From: Streptomyces sp. NK08204
Lineage (GTDB): Bacteria > Actinomycetota > Actinomycetes > Streptomycetales > Streptomycetaceae
Length of the DNA: 64,000 nt
Assembly (NCBI RefSeq): GCF_020400585.1
Contig: NZ_JAINVF010000023.1
Location: 1-64,000, forward strand
Direction: 5' to 3'
The translations under genes and the position numbers were made by a program. Shown one piece after another: positions 34,456-42,890 of this stretch. The notes beneath the pieces were generated by a model. It was not told the DNA's origin. It did no database searches and saw nothing but the letters and a program-made list of their open reading frames with translations. Every line of letters starts with the position of its first letter. Position 1 is the stretch's first letter.

Positions 34456-36064
34456 AGTTGACCAAGTGAAAGCCGCGGACCCCGACAACCCAGTCCCGCG
34501 CACCCTGGCACCCCCGCCTGGCGAAGCGGCCCCGCACCAGGTGCCGATGCGCACGCCTGGCGAAGCGGCCCCGCGCCACGCTGCACCCACGTCCGGCGAA
34601 GCCGCCCCCCACAGCGCACCCGCAGCCGCCGGCGGCGAGACCGCCCCACCGGGGCCAGCCGCACCCGACGGCGAAAGCCGCACGGCCGGTGCGGGCGCCA
34701 CCACCCCCGGCCGCTCCCGCCTGCGCGCCTGGCTGGGCGAGAACCCCTCCCCCCACTCACCCCCCTTCTCCCGCCACCGCTGGCTCCGCCTGCTCACCTA
34801 TGTGCTCACCACCTACGCAGCCCTGACCCTGGCCATCGGCGGCGGTGCCGAACTGACCGACAGCTACCGCTTCACCACGCCCGTCGCCCTCATCACCGGC
34901 TTCATCCAGGGCACCGCCGTCGTCCTGGCCCTCTGGCGCCCCGTCCCCGCCTGGGCCCTGTCCCTGTGCGGTGCCACGGTCGCCGCCCTGCTCGTCCGGC
35001 ACAACCTGGAGTCGATCCCGCTCGGCAACGCACCCAACTGGCCCTGGAGCACCCCGGCCCTGCTGGCACAGATGGCCGTGCTCGTGCTGCTCGCCCTGCG
35101 TGTCGGCATCCGCGGCACCGTCGCCGCCTTCGGCGTGACCGCTCTGACGACGTACGCCCTCGAAGGCCTCGTGGGGGCCCAGCGCTACTCCCCGACCGGC
35201 CCCGTCGCGGTGGTCCTGTTCGCGGTCGCCGCCCTCCTCGGCACAGTCCTGCGCAGCCGCAGCGAGGCCCGTACCCAGCTGGTCCGGCAGACGACGATCA
35301 CCGCGGAGGAGCGCGCCCGCCGCACCCTGCTGGAGGAGCGCAGCCGTATCGCCCGCGAACTGCACGACGTGGTCGCCCACCACATGTCGGTGATCTCCAT
35401 CCAGGCCCAGGTGGCACCCCACCTCGTGGAGAACCCCTCACAGGAGCTGAAGGAGAACCTCGCCGGGATCCGCGACAACGCCCTGGAGGCGCTGACCGAA
35501 CTGCGCCGTGTCCTCGGCGTCCTGCGCTCCGAGGCGCCCGGCGACCCGGACGATCCGGGCGAACCGGCCCCCGACGCCCCGCAGCCGAACCTCTCCCGGC
35601 TGGATGCGCTGATGGAGAACACCAGGGCGGCCGGCCTGGAAGTCGGTCTCCAGGTGTCCGGCAAGCCCCGCCCCTATGCGCCCGGCGTGGAGCTGTCGGC
35701 GTACCGGATCGTGCAGGAGGCGCTGAGCAACGCCCTGCGGCACGCCCCCGGGTCGACGGTCAGCGTGGAGGTGAGCCACTTCCCCCACGGAATCTGCCTC
35801 GACATCGCGAACTCCCGCCCCCGCCACCCGGTCCAGCCCTCCCCCGGCAGCGGACACGGTCTGCTGGGCATGCGGGAACGCGCGGCGATGCTCGGCGGGC
35901 ACGTGACCGCCCAGCGGACCCGGAACGGCGGTTTCACCGTGACGGCGTTCCTCCCGCACGACAGCTCCCCCGACGGGGATCCGTACGCGTCCCCGTACCC
36001 GTCGCCGTCCTCGCCCCCGTACCCGTCCGCCCATCCACCCACGACAGGAGACCAGACCCCATGA
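34448..36064 (+). CDS. Two-component sensor histidine kinase (NarL/DesK class)
   Basis: 538 residues. Residues 1-110 are a Pro/Ala-rich cytoplasmic extension with three spaced GEAAP repeats. Five to six membrane helices follow (about 118-265), then the HisKA_3 domain with the phosphoacceptor His306 in ARELHDVVAHHMS, and an HATPase domain with YRIVQEALSNALRHAPGS and SGHGLLGMRERAAMLGG. A Pro/Ser/Tyr-rich tail ends the protein. ATG at 34448 overlaps the acyltransferase stop; ATGA overlap joins it to the response regulator. It probably senses an envelope state through its membrane region. Confidence 0.95.
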   Translation: MHRVDQVKAADPDNPVPRTLAPPPGEAAPHQVPMRTPGEAAPRHAAPTSGEAAPHSAPAAAGGETAPPGPAAPDGESRTAGAGATTPGRSRLRAWLGENPSPHSPPFSRHRWLRLLTYVLTTYAALTLAIGGGAELTDSYRFTTPVALITGFIQGTAVVLALWRPVPAWALSLCGATVAALLVRHNLESIPLGNAPNWPWSTPALLAQMAVLVLLALRVGIRGTVAAFGVTALTTYALEGLVGAQRYSPTGPVAVVLFAVAALLGTVLRSRSEARTQLVRQTTITAEERARRTLLEERSRIARELHDVVAHHMSVISIQAQVAPHLVENPSQELKENLAGIRDNALEALTELRRVLGVLRSEAPGDPDDPGEPAPDAPQPNLSRLDALMENTRAAGLEVGLQVSGKPRPYAPGVELSAYRIVQEALSNALRHAPGSTVSVEVSHFPHGICLDIANSRPRHPVQPSPGSGHGLLGMRERAAMLGGHVTAQRTRNGGFTVTAFLPHDSSPDGDPYASPYPSPSSPPYPSAHPPTTGDQTP

Positions 36065-36741
36065 CGAGCGGCGCCGGCCCCATCCGCGTACTCATCGTCG
36101 ACGACCAGCAGATGGTCCGGCAGGGTTTCACCGTGCTGCTCAACACCCAGCCCGACATAGAGGTGGTCGGGCAGGCGGTGGACGGCGTGGACGCGATCGC
36201 CAGGACCGCCGAACTGGCCCCGGACGTGGTCCTGATGGACATCCGGATGCCCGAGATGGGCGGCATCGAGGCGACCCGCCGCATCACCGCCGGCCACGAG
36301 GCCGTCAGAGTGCTCGTGCTGACCACCTTCGACCTGGACGAGCACGTGTACGACGCGCTGCGCGCCGGTGCCTCCGGTTTTCTGCTCAAGGACGCCTCCG
36401 CGGACCAACTCGCCGAGGCGGTGCGGGTGGTGGCCGCGGGTGACGCCCTGCTCGCGCCCGGCATCACCCGCCGGCTCATCAACGAGTTCTCCCGCCTGGA
36501 CGCAAGCCACCGGGCCCCGCTCAAGCACCGCGTCGGCGGCCTGACCGAGCGGGAGACCGAGGTGCTGGCGCTGATCGCGCAGGGTTTCTCGAACGCGGAG
36601 ATCGCCGAGCGGCTGGTGGTGGCCGAGCAGACCGTGAAGACGCACGTGGGCCGGATCCTGGTGAAACTGGGGCTGCGCGACCGCACCCAGGCGGCGATCT
36701 TCGCCTATGAGTCCGGCGTGGTCCGTCCCGGCGCCCGCTGA
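36061..36741 (+). CDS. Two-component response regulator (NarL/LuxR class)
   Basis: 226 residues. Receiver domain with the acidic pair D14/D15 (VLIVDDQQ), the phosphoacceptor Asp near residue 60 (VVLMDIRMPEMGG), Thr in LVLTTFDLDEHV and Lys in GFLLKDASADQL. LuxR-type HTH at the C-terminus (LTERETEVLALIAQGFSNAE, QTVKTHVGRILVKLGLRDRT). Cognate partner of the kinase by ATGA overlap. The target promoters are unknown; the operon's own envelope genes are obvious candidates. Confidence 0.96.
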   Translation: MTSGAGPIRVLIVDDQQMVRQGFTVLLNTQPDIEVVGQAVDGVDAIARTAELAPDVVLMDIRMPEMGGIEATRRITAGHEAVRVLVLTTFDLDEHVYDALRAGASGFLLKDASADQLAEAVRVVAAGDALLAPGITRRLINEFSRLDASHRAPLKHRVGGLTERETEVLALIAQGFSNAEIAERLVVAEQTVKTHVGRILVKLGLRDRTQAAIFAYESGVVRPGAR

Positions 36742-36786
36742 CGTGCGCGTACGAGGAGGGACTGGTCACAGCGGGGTGGGCAGGGC

Positions 36787-36792
36787 TAGCGT
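36787..36792 (+). promoter_or_regulatory. -10 element, probable leaderless promoter of the P450
   Basis: TAGCGT lies six bases before ATG 36799, and TGGTCA 18 bases further up is a fair -35. No Shine-Dalgarno. Confidence 0.5.
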
Positions 36793-36798
36793 CCGTCC

Positions 36799-38025
36799 AT
36801 GGCAGCTGCTGATGGGCGGGACCTCGCCTTCGACCCCTGGGACCCGGCGTTCCTCACCGACCCGTACCCCGCCTACGCCGAGCTGCGGGCGCGCGGCCGG
36901 GTGCTGTACTTCGAGCCGACCGCTCAGTGGCTGGTCCCGCACCACGCGGACGTCTCGTCGCTGCTGCGCGACCGCCGCCTGGGCCGTACCTACCAGCACC
37001 GTTTCACGCACGAGGACTTCGGCCGGACCCCGCCCCCGGCGGAGCACGAGCCGTTCCACGTCCTCAACGACCACGGCATGCTCGACCTGGAGCCGCCGGA
37101 CCACACCCGCATCCGGCGCCTGGTGTCGAAGGCGTTCACACCGCGCACGGTGGAACGGCTGCGACCGTATGTGCAGAACCTGGCCGAAGAGCTGGTGTCG
37201 GCCCTGGTGGCGGCGGGCGGCGGTGACCTGCTGGGAGACGTGGCCGAGCCGCTGCCGGTGGCGGTGATCGCCGAGATGCTGGGCATCCCGGAGCCGGACC
37301 GGGACCGGCTGCGGCCCTGGTCGGCCGCCATCTGCGGGATGTACGAGCTGAACCCGTCGCAGGAGACGGCGGCGAAGGCGGTGCGGGCGTCGCTGGAGTT
37401 CTCGGACTACCTGCGCGAGCTGATCACGGCCCGCCGCAGGGAGCCGGGCGAGGACCTGATCTCGGGGCTGATCGCGGCGCACGACGAGGGGGACCGGCTG
37501 ACGGAGCAGGAGATGATCTCCACGGCGGTGCTGCTCCTCAACGCGGGCCACGAGGCCACGGTGAACGCGACGGTGAACGGCTGGTGGGCTCTCTTCCGCA
37601 ACCCGGACCAGCTCTCCGCCCTGCGTGCGGACCACTCCCTGATCCCGTCGGCGATCGAGGAGCTGCTGCGCTACGACACCCCGCTGCAGCTCTTCGAACG
37701 CTGGGTCCTGGACGACATCGAGATCGCCGGCACGACGATCCCGCGCGGCGCGGAGATCGCCATGCTCTTCGGCTCCGCCAACCGTGACCCGGAGGTCTTC
37801 GAAAGCCCCGACCGCCTGGACCTTGGTCGCCGGGACAACCCCCACATCTCCTTCAGCGCGGGCATCCACTACTGCATCGGCGCCCCCTTGGCCCGCATCG
37901 AACTGGCGGCCTCCATGACAGCCCTGCTGGAGAAGGCCCCGACACTGACCCTGGCGGCGGAGCCGGAGCGCAAGCCGAACTTCGTGATCCGCGGGCTGGA
38001 GGGGCTGAGCGTCGAGGTCAGGTGA
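36799..38025 (+). CDS. Cytochrome P450 (CYP107-like)
   Basis: 408 residues, bacterial class I size. The I-helix has LLLNAGHEATVNATVNGW (about 237-254), the K-helix ExxR is in IEELLRYDTP, and the haem loop FSAGIHYCIGAPLARIE carries the axial Cys359. HTRIRRLVSKAFTPRTVERL is the C-helix region. The sequence style is CYP107-like, and I recall CYP107P1 at this place in S. coelicolor. No ferredoxin gene or biosynthetic cluster is adjacent, so the substrate is unknown. The start was chosen by the -10 placed six bases before it. Confidence 0.93.
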   Translation: MAAADGRDLAFDPWDPAFLTDPYPAYAELRARGRVLYFEPTAQWLVPHHADVSSLLRDRRLGRTYQHRFTHEDFGRTPPPAEHEPFHVLNDHGMLDLEPPDHTRIRRLVSKAFTPRTVERLRPYVQNLAEELVSALVAAGGGDLLGDVAEPLPVAVIAEMLGIPEPDRDRLRPWSAAICGMYELNPSQETAAKAVRASLEFSDYLRELITARRREPGEDLISGLIAAHDEGDRLTEQEMISTAVLLLNAGHEATVNATVNGWWALFRNPDQLSALRADHSLIPSAIEELLRYDTPLQLFERWVLDDIEIAGTTIPRGAEIAMLFGSANRDPEVFESPDRLDLGRRDNPHISFSAGIHYCIGAPLARIELAASMTALLEKAPTLTLAAEPERKPNFVIRGLEGLSVEVR

Positions 38026-38181
38026 TCACCCAGAGGTGGTCCTGTGCCCGAACCGGCGTGCGGGCACGACCGCCCGGCACACCGCTGCCCGCCGAGGCGT
38101 GACGGACGGCAACCGGTCGGCGCTGTCACCCAGGTGTCAGCGGATCTCCGGGCTCGGGACGGACAAAGGAGCAGGGGGCGC

Positions 38182-39033
38182 TCATCGGGCAGGCAGCGTG
38201 AGTGCCCACGCCTCCGGCAGCACCCGCCAGGTCCGGCGCCGCACCGGGCCCGACACCGCCGCGTCCGCGCGGTAGCGGAAGTCCGCGCCCGTGACCGTCA
38301 CCGTCTGCCCGTGGGCCCGTATCGGGGTCGCCTCGGCGCCCAGCGACAGCGGGCGGATCTCGACCCTGGCCGCCCCGGAGGCACCCGGGGTGACCGACAC
38401 GGCCTCCAGGGGCTGGTGGAGGTCCACCACCGTCTGCCCGTCGACCTCCACCCGCAGCCGGGAGGGGCCGCAGACGGGCCCGGCGGGGTCCGGCCGGGCG
38501 GGGCGGGGCGCCAGGGTACGGACCAGGGAGCGGTAGGTCGTGCGCAGCCAGGGGCGGCCGGAGGGGACGGCCAACGGCTCCACGGGGGCCTGCCGCAGCG
38601 GCGCCGGCGGGATGCCGAGGGCGCCGAGGACCACCCCGTCGCTGTCGTCCACGAGCAGGTCCAGGCGGCGTTCGGCGCCGTCCAGGACCGCACGCGCCGC
38701 CGCCACCGTCCCGGCGGGCACGCCGAGCGACTCGGCGAGCCCAGCACCGCCGACCGGCACCACGGACAGTCCGCACCCGGCCAGCTCCCGCTGCCGGTGC
38801 AGCAGGGTCACGGCCCGGACCAGGGCCCGGTCGTCGCCGACCACGACCGGGCGCCTGGAGCCCCTCCGGCCCAGTGCGCGGGCGAACTCCTCCGGCCCGT
38901 CCGGCATGCACACTTTGGCTGTCGCACCCGCGCTGAGCACGTCTTTCGCGATCCGTACGGACTCTCCGTCCCTATGCCGTGCCGCCGGATCGATGATCAA
39001 CAGCAGCTGATCGGACGTCGCGAAAGTCGCCAC
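38182..39033 (-). CDS. Diacylglycerol kinase catalytic-domain protein
   Basis: 283 residues from GTG at 39033 (MATFATSDQLLLIIDPAARH). Longer in-frame extension upstream would run through the purA leader hairpin, so the shorter start was chosen. The N-terminal domain has the DAGK/NAD-kinase-like layout (VVVGDDRALVRAVTLLHRQR, LSVVPVGGAGLAESLGVPAG), and a beta-sandwich C-terminal domain follows (SRLRVEVDGQTVVDL, ADFRYRADA). The canonical GGDGT is seen only as VGDDR, so the lipid-kinase activity may be weak or altered. Divergent from purA. Confidence 0.75.
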   Translation of the reverse strand: MATFATSDQLLLIIDPAARHRDGESVRIAKDVLSAGATAKVCMPDGPEEFARALGRRGSRRPVVVGDDRALVRAVTLLHRQRELAGCGLSVVPVGGAGLAESLGVPAGTVAAARAVLDGAERRLDLLVDDSDGVVLGALGIPPAPLRQAPVEPLAVPSGRPWLRTTYRSLVRTLAPRPARPDPAGPVCGPSRLRVEVDGQTVVDLHQPLEAVSVTPGASGAARVEIRPLSLGAEATPIRAHGQTVTVTGADFRYRADAAVSGPVRRRTWRVLPEAWALTLPAR

Positions 39034-39075
39034 CTCGGTCCTGCCTCGCTTCCTCGGGTAGCATCTTTGTGCAAG

Positions 39076-39103
39076 AGCCCCTTGCGCTATTGCGCCAGGG
39101 GCT
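39076..39103 (+). promoter_or_regulatory. Hairpin in the purA leader, possible attenuator
   Basis: AGCCCCT-T-GCGC (39076-39087), loop TATT, GCGC-C-AGGGGCT, then TTCGTCT. A good -10 (TAGCAT, 39058-39063) is just upstream, so the hairpin would form at the very 5' end of the purA transcript. Confidence 0.5.
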
Positions 39104-39229
39104 TCGTCTATTCCGGGGCATCCGGTCCGACGGTTGTGCGACCAATGGCGGTCGCGGTGGTACGCGGCGGGCACCCTACGCCCACGCCCCTGACCTTGGA
39201 CATGCCCCGCCCGGAAGGGGTGTACGCGC

Positions 39230-40513
39230 GTGCCCGCACTTGTGCTGCTCGGTGCTCAGTGGGGTGACGAAGGCAAGGGGAAGGCCACCGACCTGCTCGG
39301 TGGCTCGGTGGATTACGTCGTCCGCTACCAGGGCGGCAACAACGCCGGCCACACGGTGGTCGTGGGCGATCAGAAGTACGCCCTCCACCTTCTCCCTTCC
39401 GGAATCCTCTCGCCCGGCTGTACGCCGGTCATCGGTAACGGTGTCGTTGTCGACCCGTCGGTGCTGCTCTCCGAGCTGAGCGGTCTGAACGAGCGTGGCG
39501 TCGACACGTCCAAGCTCCTGATCAGCGGTAACGCGCACGTCATCACGCCGTACAACGTGACCGTCGACAAGGTGACGGAACGCTTCCTCGGCAAGCGCAA
39601 GATCGGCACCACCGGCCGCGGCATCGGCCCGACCTACGCCGACAAGATCAACCGCGTCGGCATCCGGGTCCAGGACCTGTACGACGAGTCGATCCTGACC
39701 CAGAAGGTCGAGGCGGCGCTCGACGCCAAGAACCAGATCCTCACCAAGCTGTACAACCGGCGCGCGATCGCCGTGAACAGTGTGGTCGAGGAGCTGCTGG
39801 GCTACGCCGAGCAGATCCGCCCGTACGTCGCCGACACGGTCCTGGTCCTCAACCAGGCCCTGGAGGAGAACAAGGTCGTCCTGTTCGAGGGCGGCCAGGG
39901 CACCCTCCTGGACATCGACCACGGCACGTACCCCTTCGTCACCTCCTCCAACCCGACCGCCGGTGGCGCCTGCACCGGCGCGGGCGTGGGCCCGACGAAG
40001 ATCAGCCGTGTCATCGGCATCCTCAAGGCGTACACGACCCGCGTCGGCGCCGGTCCCTTCCCGACCGAGCTGTTCGACGAGGACGGCGAGGCGCTGCGCC
40101 GCATCGGCGGCGAGCGGGGCGTGACCACCGGCCGCGACCGGCGCTGCGGCTGGTTCGACGCGGTCATCGCCCGTTACGCGACCCGCGTGAACGGTCTGAC
40201 CGACTTCTTCCTCACCAAGCTGGACGTGCTGACCGGCTGGGAGCAGATCCCGGTCTGCGTGGCCTACGAGATCGACGGCCAGCGCGTCGAGGAACTGCCG
40301 TACTCGCAGACCGACTTCCACCACGCGAAGCCCGTCTACGAGATGCTGCCCGGCTGGTCCGAGGACATCACCAAGGCGAAGACGTTCTCCGACCTGCCGA
40401 AGAACGCGCAGAACTACGTCAAGGCGCTGGAGGAGATGTCCGGGGCTCCGATCTCCGCGATCGGCGTGGGCCCGGGCCGGGACGAGACGATCGAGATCAA
40501 CTCGTTCCTGTAG
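39230..40513 (+). CDS. purA: Adenylosuccinate synthetase
   Basis: Joins IMP and aspartate with GTP hydrolysis in AMP synthesis. 427 residues, typical length. GAQWGDEGKGKATDLL near residues 8-23 (P-loop and catalytic Asp), NNAGHTVV with the catalytic His near 42, IGTTGRGIGPTYADK near 125, FEGGQGTLLDIDHGTYPFVT near 224, and KLDVLTGWEQIPVCVAYEID near 330. GTG at 39230 follows GGAAGGGG. The leader is about 160 bases and contains a hairpin. Confidence 0.98.
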   Translation: MPALVLLGAQWGDEGKGKATDLLGGSVDYVVRYQGGNNAGHTVVVGDQKYALHLLPSGILSPGCTPVIGNGVVVDPSVLLSELSGLNERGVDTSKLLISGNAHVITPYNVTVDKVTERFLGKRKIGTTGRGIGPTYADKINRVGIRVQDLYDESILTQKVEAALDAKNQILTKLYNRRAIAVNSVVEELLGYAEQIRPYVADTVLVLNQALEENKVVLFEGGQGTLLDIDHGTYPFVTSSNPTAGGACTGAGVGPTKISRVIGILKAYTTRVGAGPFPTELFDEDGEALRRIGGERGVTTGRDRRCGWFDAVIARYATRVNGLTDFFLTKLDVLTGWEQIPVCVAYEIDGQRVEELPYSQTDFHHAKPVYEMLPGWSEDITKAKTFSDLPKNAQNYVKALEEMSGAPISAIGVGPGRDETIEINSFL

Positions 40514-40535
40514 TCCGCCGCACGAGGCACGCTTC

Positions 40536-40565
40536 GGTCCCCGTCGGAAGATTCCGGCGGGGACC
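40536..40565 (+). terminator. Terminator after purA
   Basis: GGTCCCCGTCGGAA pairs with TTCCGGCGGGGACC with one G-T wobble; ATTTAT follows. Confidence 0.85.
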
Positions 40566-40685
40566 ATTTATGTCGGCATTCGGGTTACTTGAGAGGGAAT
40601 TGACTCGGTTTTGCGGTATGACTCTGACGTTCCTTCACGGGAGCGACACAGTCGACACAGCCGACCACAAGAAGTGGAGACGTAC

Positions 40686-41183
40686 GTGCGTCGAGTCCTC
40701 AGGCTTCTCGCCATGACGTTGCTGGCCCTGGGCATCGGGGTGACCCCCGCCCTGGCCGCCAACCCGCACTTCATCGGGGAGCCCACCTGCTCCAAGACGG
40801 TCATCAACGACCGTGCGACCGTCACCTGCAGCGGTAAGGCCGCTGGACTCGGCACCAGTCCAGCGAGGGTCTTCCTGACGGCGGACCAGATCGCGGCCCA
40901 GTACGTCTGCGTCAACCCCGGCGGCAACACGGCCCCGGGCAAGCCCGCCTTCTTCCAGCTTCTGACGGGGCCGGTCCAGAACATCACTCCGCACGCCGGG
41001 CAGATCACGTTCTCGGTCTCGATGACGTCGCCGCCCAACCCCTCGCCGAGCCAGGTCTGCCCGAACGGCAACTGGACGGTGCACCTGATCTCGGTGACCT
41101 TCCACAACCTCACGCTGCACATCCAGCAGCCGGCCGGTACGGACGTCCTCATCTGGAACTTCGGCGACGTCGACCCGCGTTGA
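40686..41183 (+). CDS. Secreted hypothetical protein
   Basis: 165 residues from GTG at 40686, eight bases after GGAG. Signal peptide VRRVLRLLAMTLLALGIGV with likely cleavage after ALA at about residue 24 (ANPHFIG). The mature part, about 140 residues, has four Cys (EPTCSKT, VTCSGKA, YVCVNP, QVCPNG) that suggest two disulfides, and a beta-rich Ig-like look (ATVTCSGKAAGLG, NGNWTVHLISVTFHNLTLHI). Conserved-secreted-protein type; no catalytic motif. Function unknown. Confidence 0.75.
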   Translation: MRRVLRLLAMTLLALGIGVTPALAANPHFIGEPTCSKTVINDRATVTCSGKAAGLGTSPARVFLTADQIAAQYVCVNPGGNTAPGKPAFFQLLTGPVQNITPHAGQITFSVSMTSPPNPSPSQVCPNGNWTVHLISVTFHNLTLHIQQPAGTDVLIWNFGDVDPR

Positions 41184-41194
41184 TCCCTGGGTGA

Positions 41195-42789
41195 CGCGAC
41201 CGTCCAGGGCGTGCGGTACAGGACCAGCGTGGCCCTGTCCGCGGGGTACCGGCGGGTGAGGGTGACCTCGGCGCCGGTGCCCTGGACGTCGTAGCCGTAC
41301 GGCACCGGGGCCGAGCGCACGTGGGGGCCGAGCGTCCCCCTATCAGCTGGGCGCCGGTCGCGGCGATCGACGTCGTGCGAGCGTCCAGGACCGCCGCCCG
41401 GCACGCGCGGTGCCGTCCGCCCCGGTCGTCGGTGCCGTGGACGGCGATCGACCCGCCCCTGCCGCCGCCGATGACGATGCGCGGGCCGCCGCCGGTGTAC
41501 CAGGCGCCGCGCAGGGCGGCAGGGACGGACTCGCCGGTCCCGGCGACCCGGTCGAGGCCGTAGGAGACCCGGGACCCGGCCCAGGTGACGCCGACCTGGC
41601 CGATGCCTGCCTGGAGCCGCATGGCGGACGGCGCTCCGCGGCTCCCCCTGCCGGCCGGGCCCGGACCGGTGCGTGCGTCCGGAACCCGCCGGGCACCAGG
41701 GTGTGGTCCGACCGGGACCGCACCACCGCCGCCCCGGCTCAGATCGCGTCGCGGGCGGCCGTGACGACGGTGGCGCCGCGTACGAGGTCCAGCCGGCTGC
41801 TGAGCAAGGGCCGGTCCTCGTCCAGGCTGATGCCCCAGGCGCCGGCGAGGGCGGTGCGGCCCAGGGCGCCTTCGGGAGGTCTGCTGTTCGGCTCGGGGGC
41901 GGCGACCAGCGTGGGCAGGGCGAAGTAGCCGCCGGCCACCACCGCGAGCACGGCCGGCACCGGCAACGCGTAGGGCTTCCCGGGCTCCGGGAACTCGGGG
42001 ACGGAAGTCAGGACCGGGGGCGGGCAGCCTGCCCGGCACGCAATCTGCGGCAGCGGCTGCGCCGCCACCCGGTCCAGGCGCGCCAGCAGGGCTGCCGGCA
42101 GCCACGCCCTCTCCGGGCCCGCCGGGTCAGCGCCATCACCTCGGCCACGGACGGCCGCCCGCGCGGGTCCTTCTCCAGCAGGTGCCGGACGAGTCCGCGA
42201 CCGCCTCGGGCGCCCCGGTCAGCTCCGGTTCCTCGAAGGCGATACGGAACAACAGCGCGTGCACCCCGCCCTCGCCCGCGCCCTGGAAGGGGGAGCGGCC
42301 GGTGGCGGCGTACGTCAGGACGCTGCCGAGGGAGAACACGTCCCCGGCGGGGGTGACCCGCTCGCCCCTGATCTGCTCCGGCGCCATGAACTCCGGTGTG
42401 CCGACGAGGGTTCCGGTACGGGTGAGCGTGGAGTCGGCGGTCGAGTCCACGGCGACCGGCGCCGTGGATGGCGTCCAGGACCTGCGTGAGGCGGTGTGCG
42501 AGGACATGCGCGGAGGCGGAGGGCAGCGGCCCGAAGTCGCCGCGCACGGCGGTCCGCAGGGCCGGCCCGGGGACGTGCTCGGTGGCCCCCCACGGCTGTC
42601 CGGCATCCGTGTCCGCTCCAGCACCCGTGTCGTCCACGCCCCGCTGCTCCGGCGGGCGGTGGCCGCCTCCGGGGTGAACCACCGGTGGAGAGAAGCGAGT
42701 TCGGTCGGCGGAGCGTCGGGGTCGGTGCGGATCAGCTTCACCGCGACGTTCTCGATATTCCAGAGCATGCGAGAACTTGACCTGGACAT
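41195..42789 (-). pseudogene. Decayed Ser/Thr protein kinase gene
   Basis: Homology to Hanks-type kinases jumps between frames. One frame holds the beta-3 segment NVAVKLIRTDPDAP (about 42710-42750), another DAGQPWGATEHVPGPALR and LTQVLDAIHGAG (about 42480-42610), the first again holds TRTGTLVGTPEFMAPEQIRG and GDVFSLGSVLTYAATGRSPF (about 42270-42430), then LLEKDPRGRPSVAEVM in the second (about 42130-42180). The HRDLKPxN-to-DFG catalytic segment that should follow IHGAG is missing, and there is no P-loop. Downstream frames keep a membrane helix (VPAVLAVVAGGYFALP) and sensor-domain fragments (TGGGPRIVIGGGRGGSIAVH). At least three frameshifts plus a deletion. The intact homologue is at 47938. Boundaries approximate. 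Confidence 0.82.
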
Positions 42790-42890
42790 GGTCTGTTCGT
42801 GGTTCTCGGTTCATGGGGCCTTGAGAAGCATCTACGCGTGTAGCCGCCGCAGCACATGAACCACCCCCGATCGCGCCCCAGGAGCCTCGC

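Noticed and set aside
36799..38025. P450 as part of a secondary-metabolite cluster
   Set aside because: No synthase, tailoring or resistance genes nearby; it has its own promoter after an unrelated two-component operon.
42136..42789. Reading this frame as an intact short Ser/Thr kinase
   Set aside because: It lacks the P-loop and HRD/DFG residues and conserved kinase blocks lie in other frames, so a pseudogene is the better reading.
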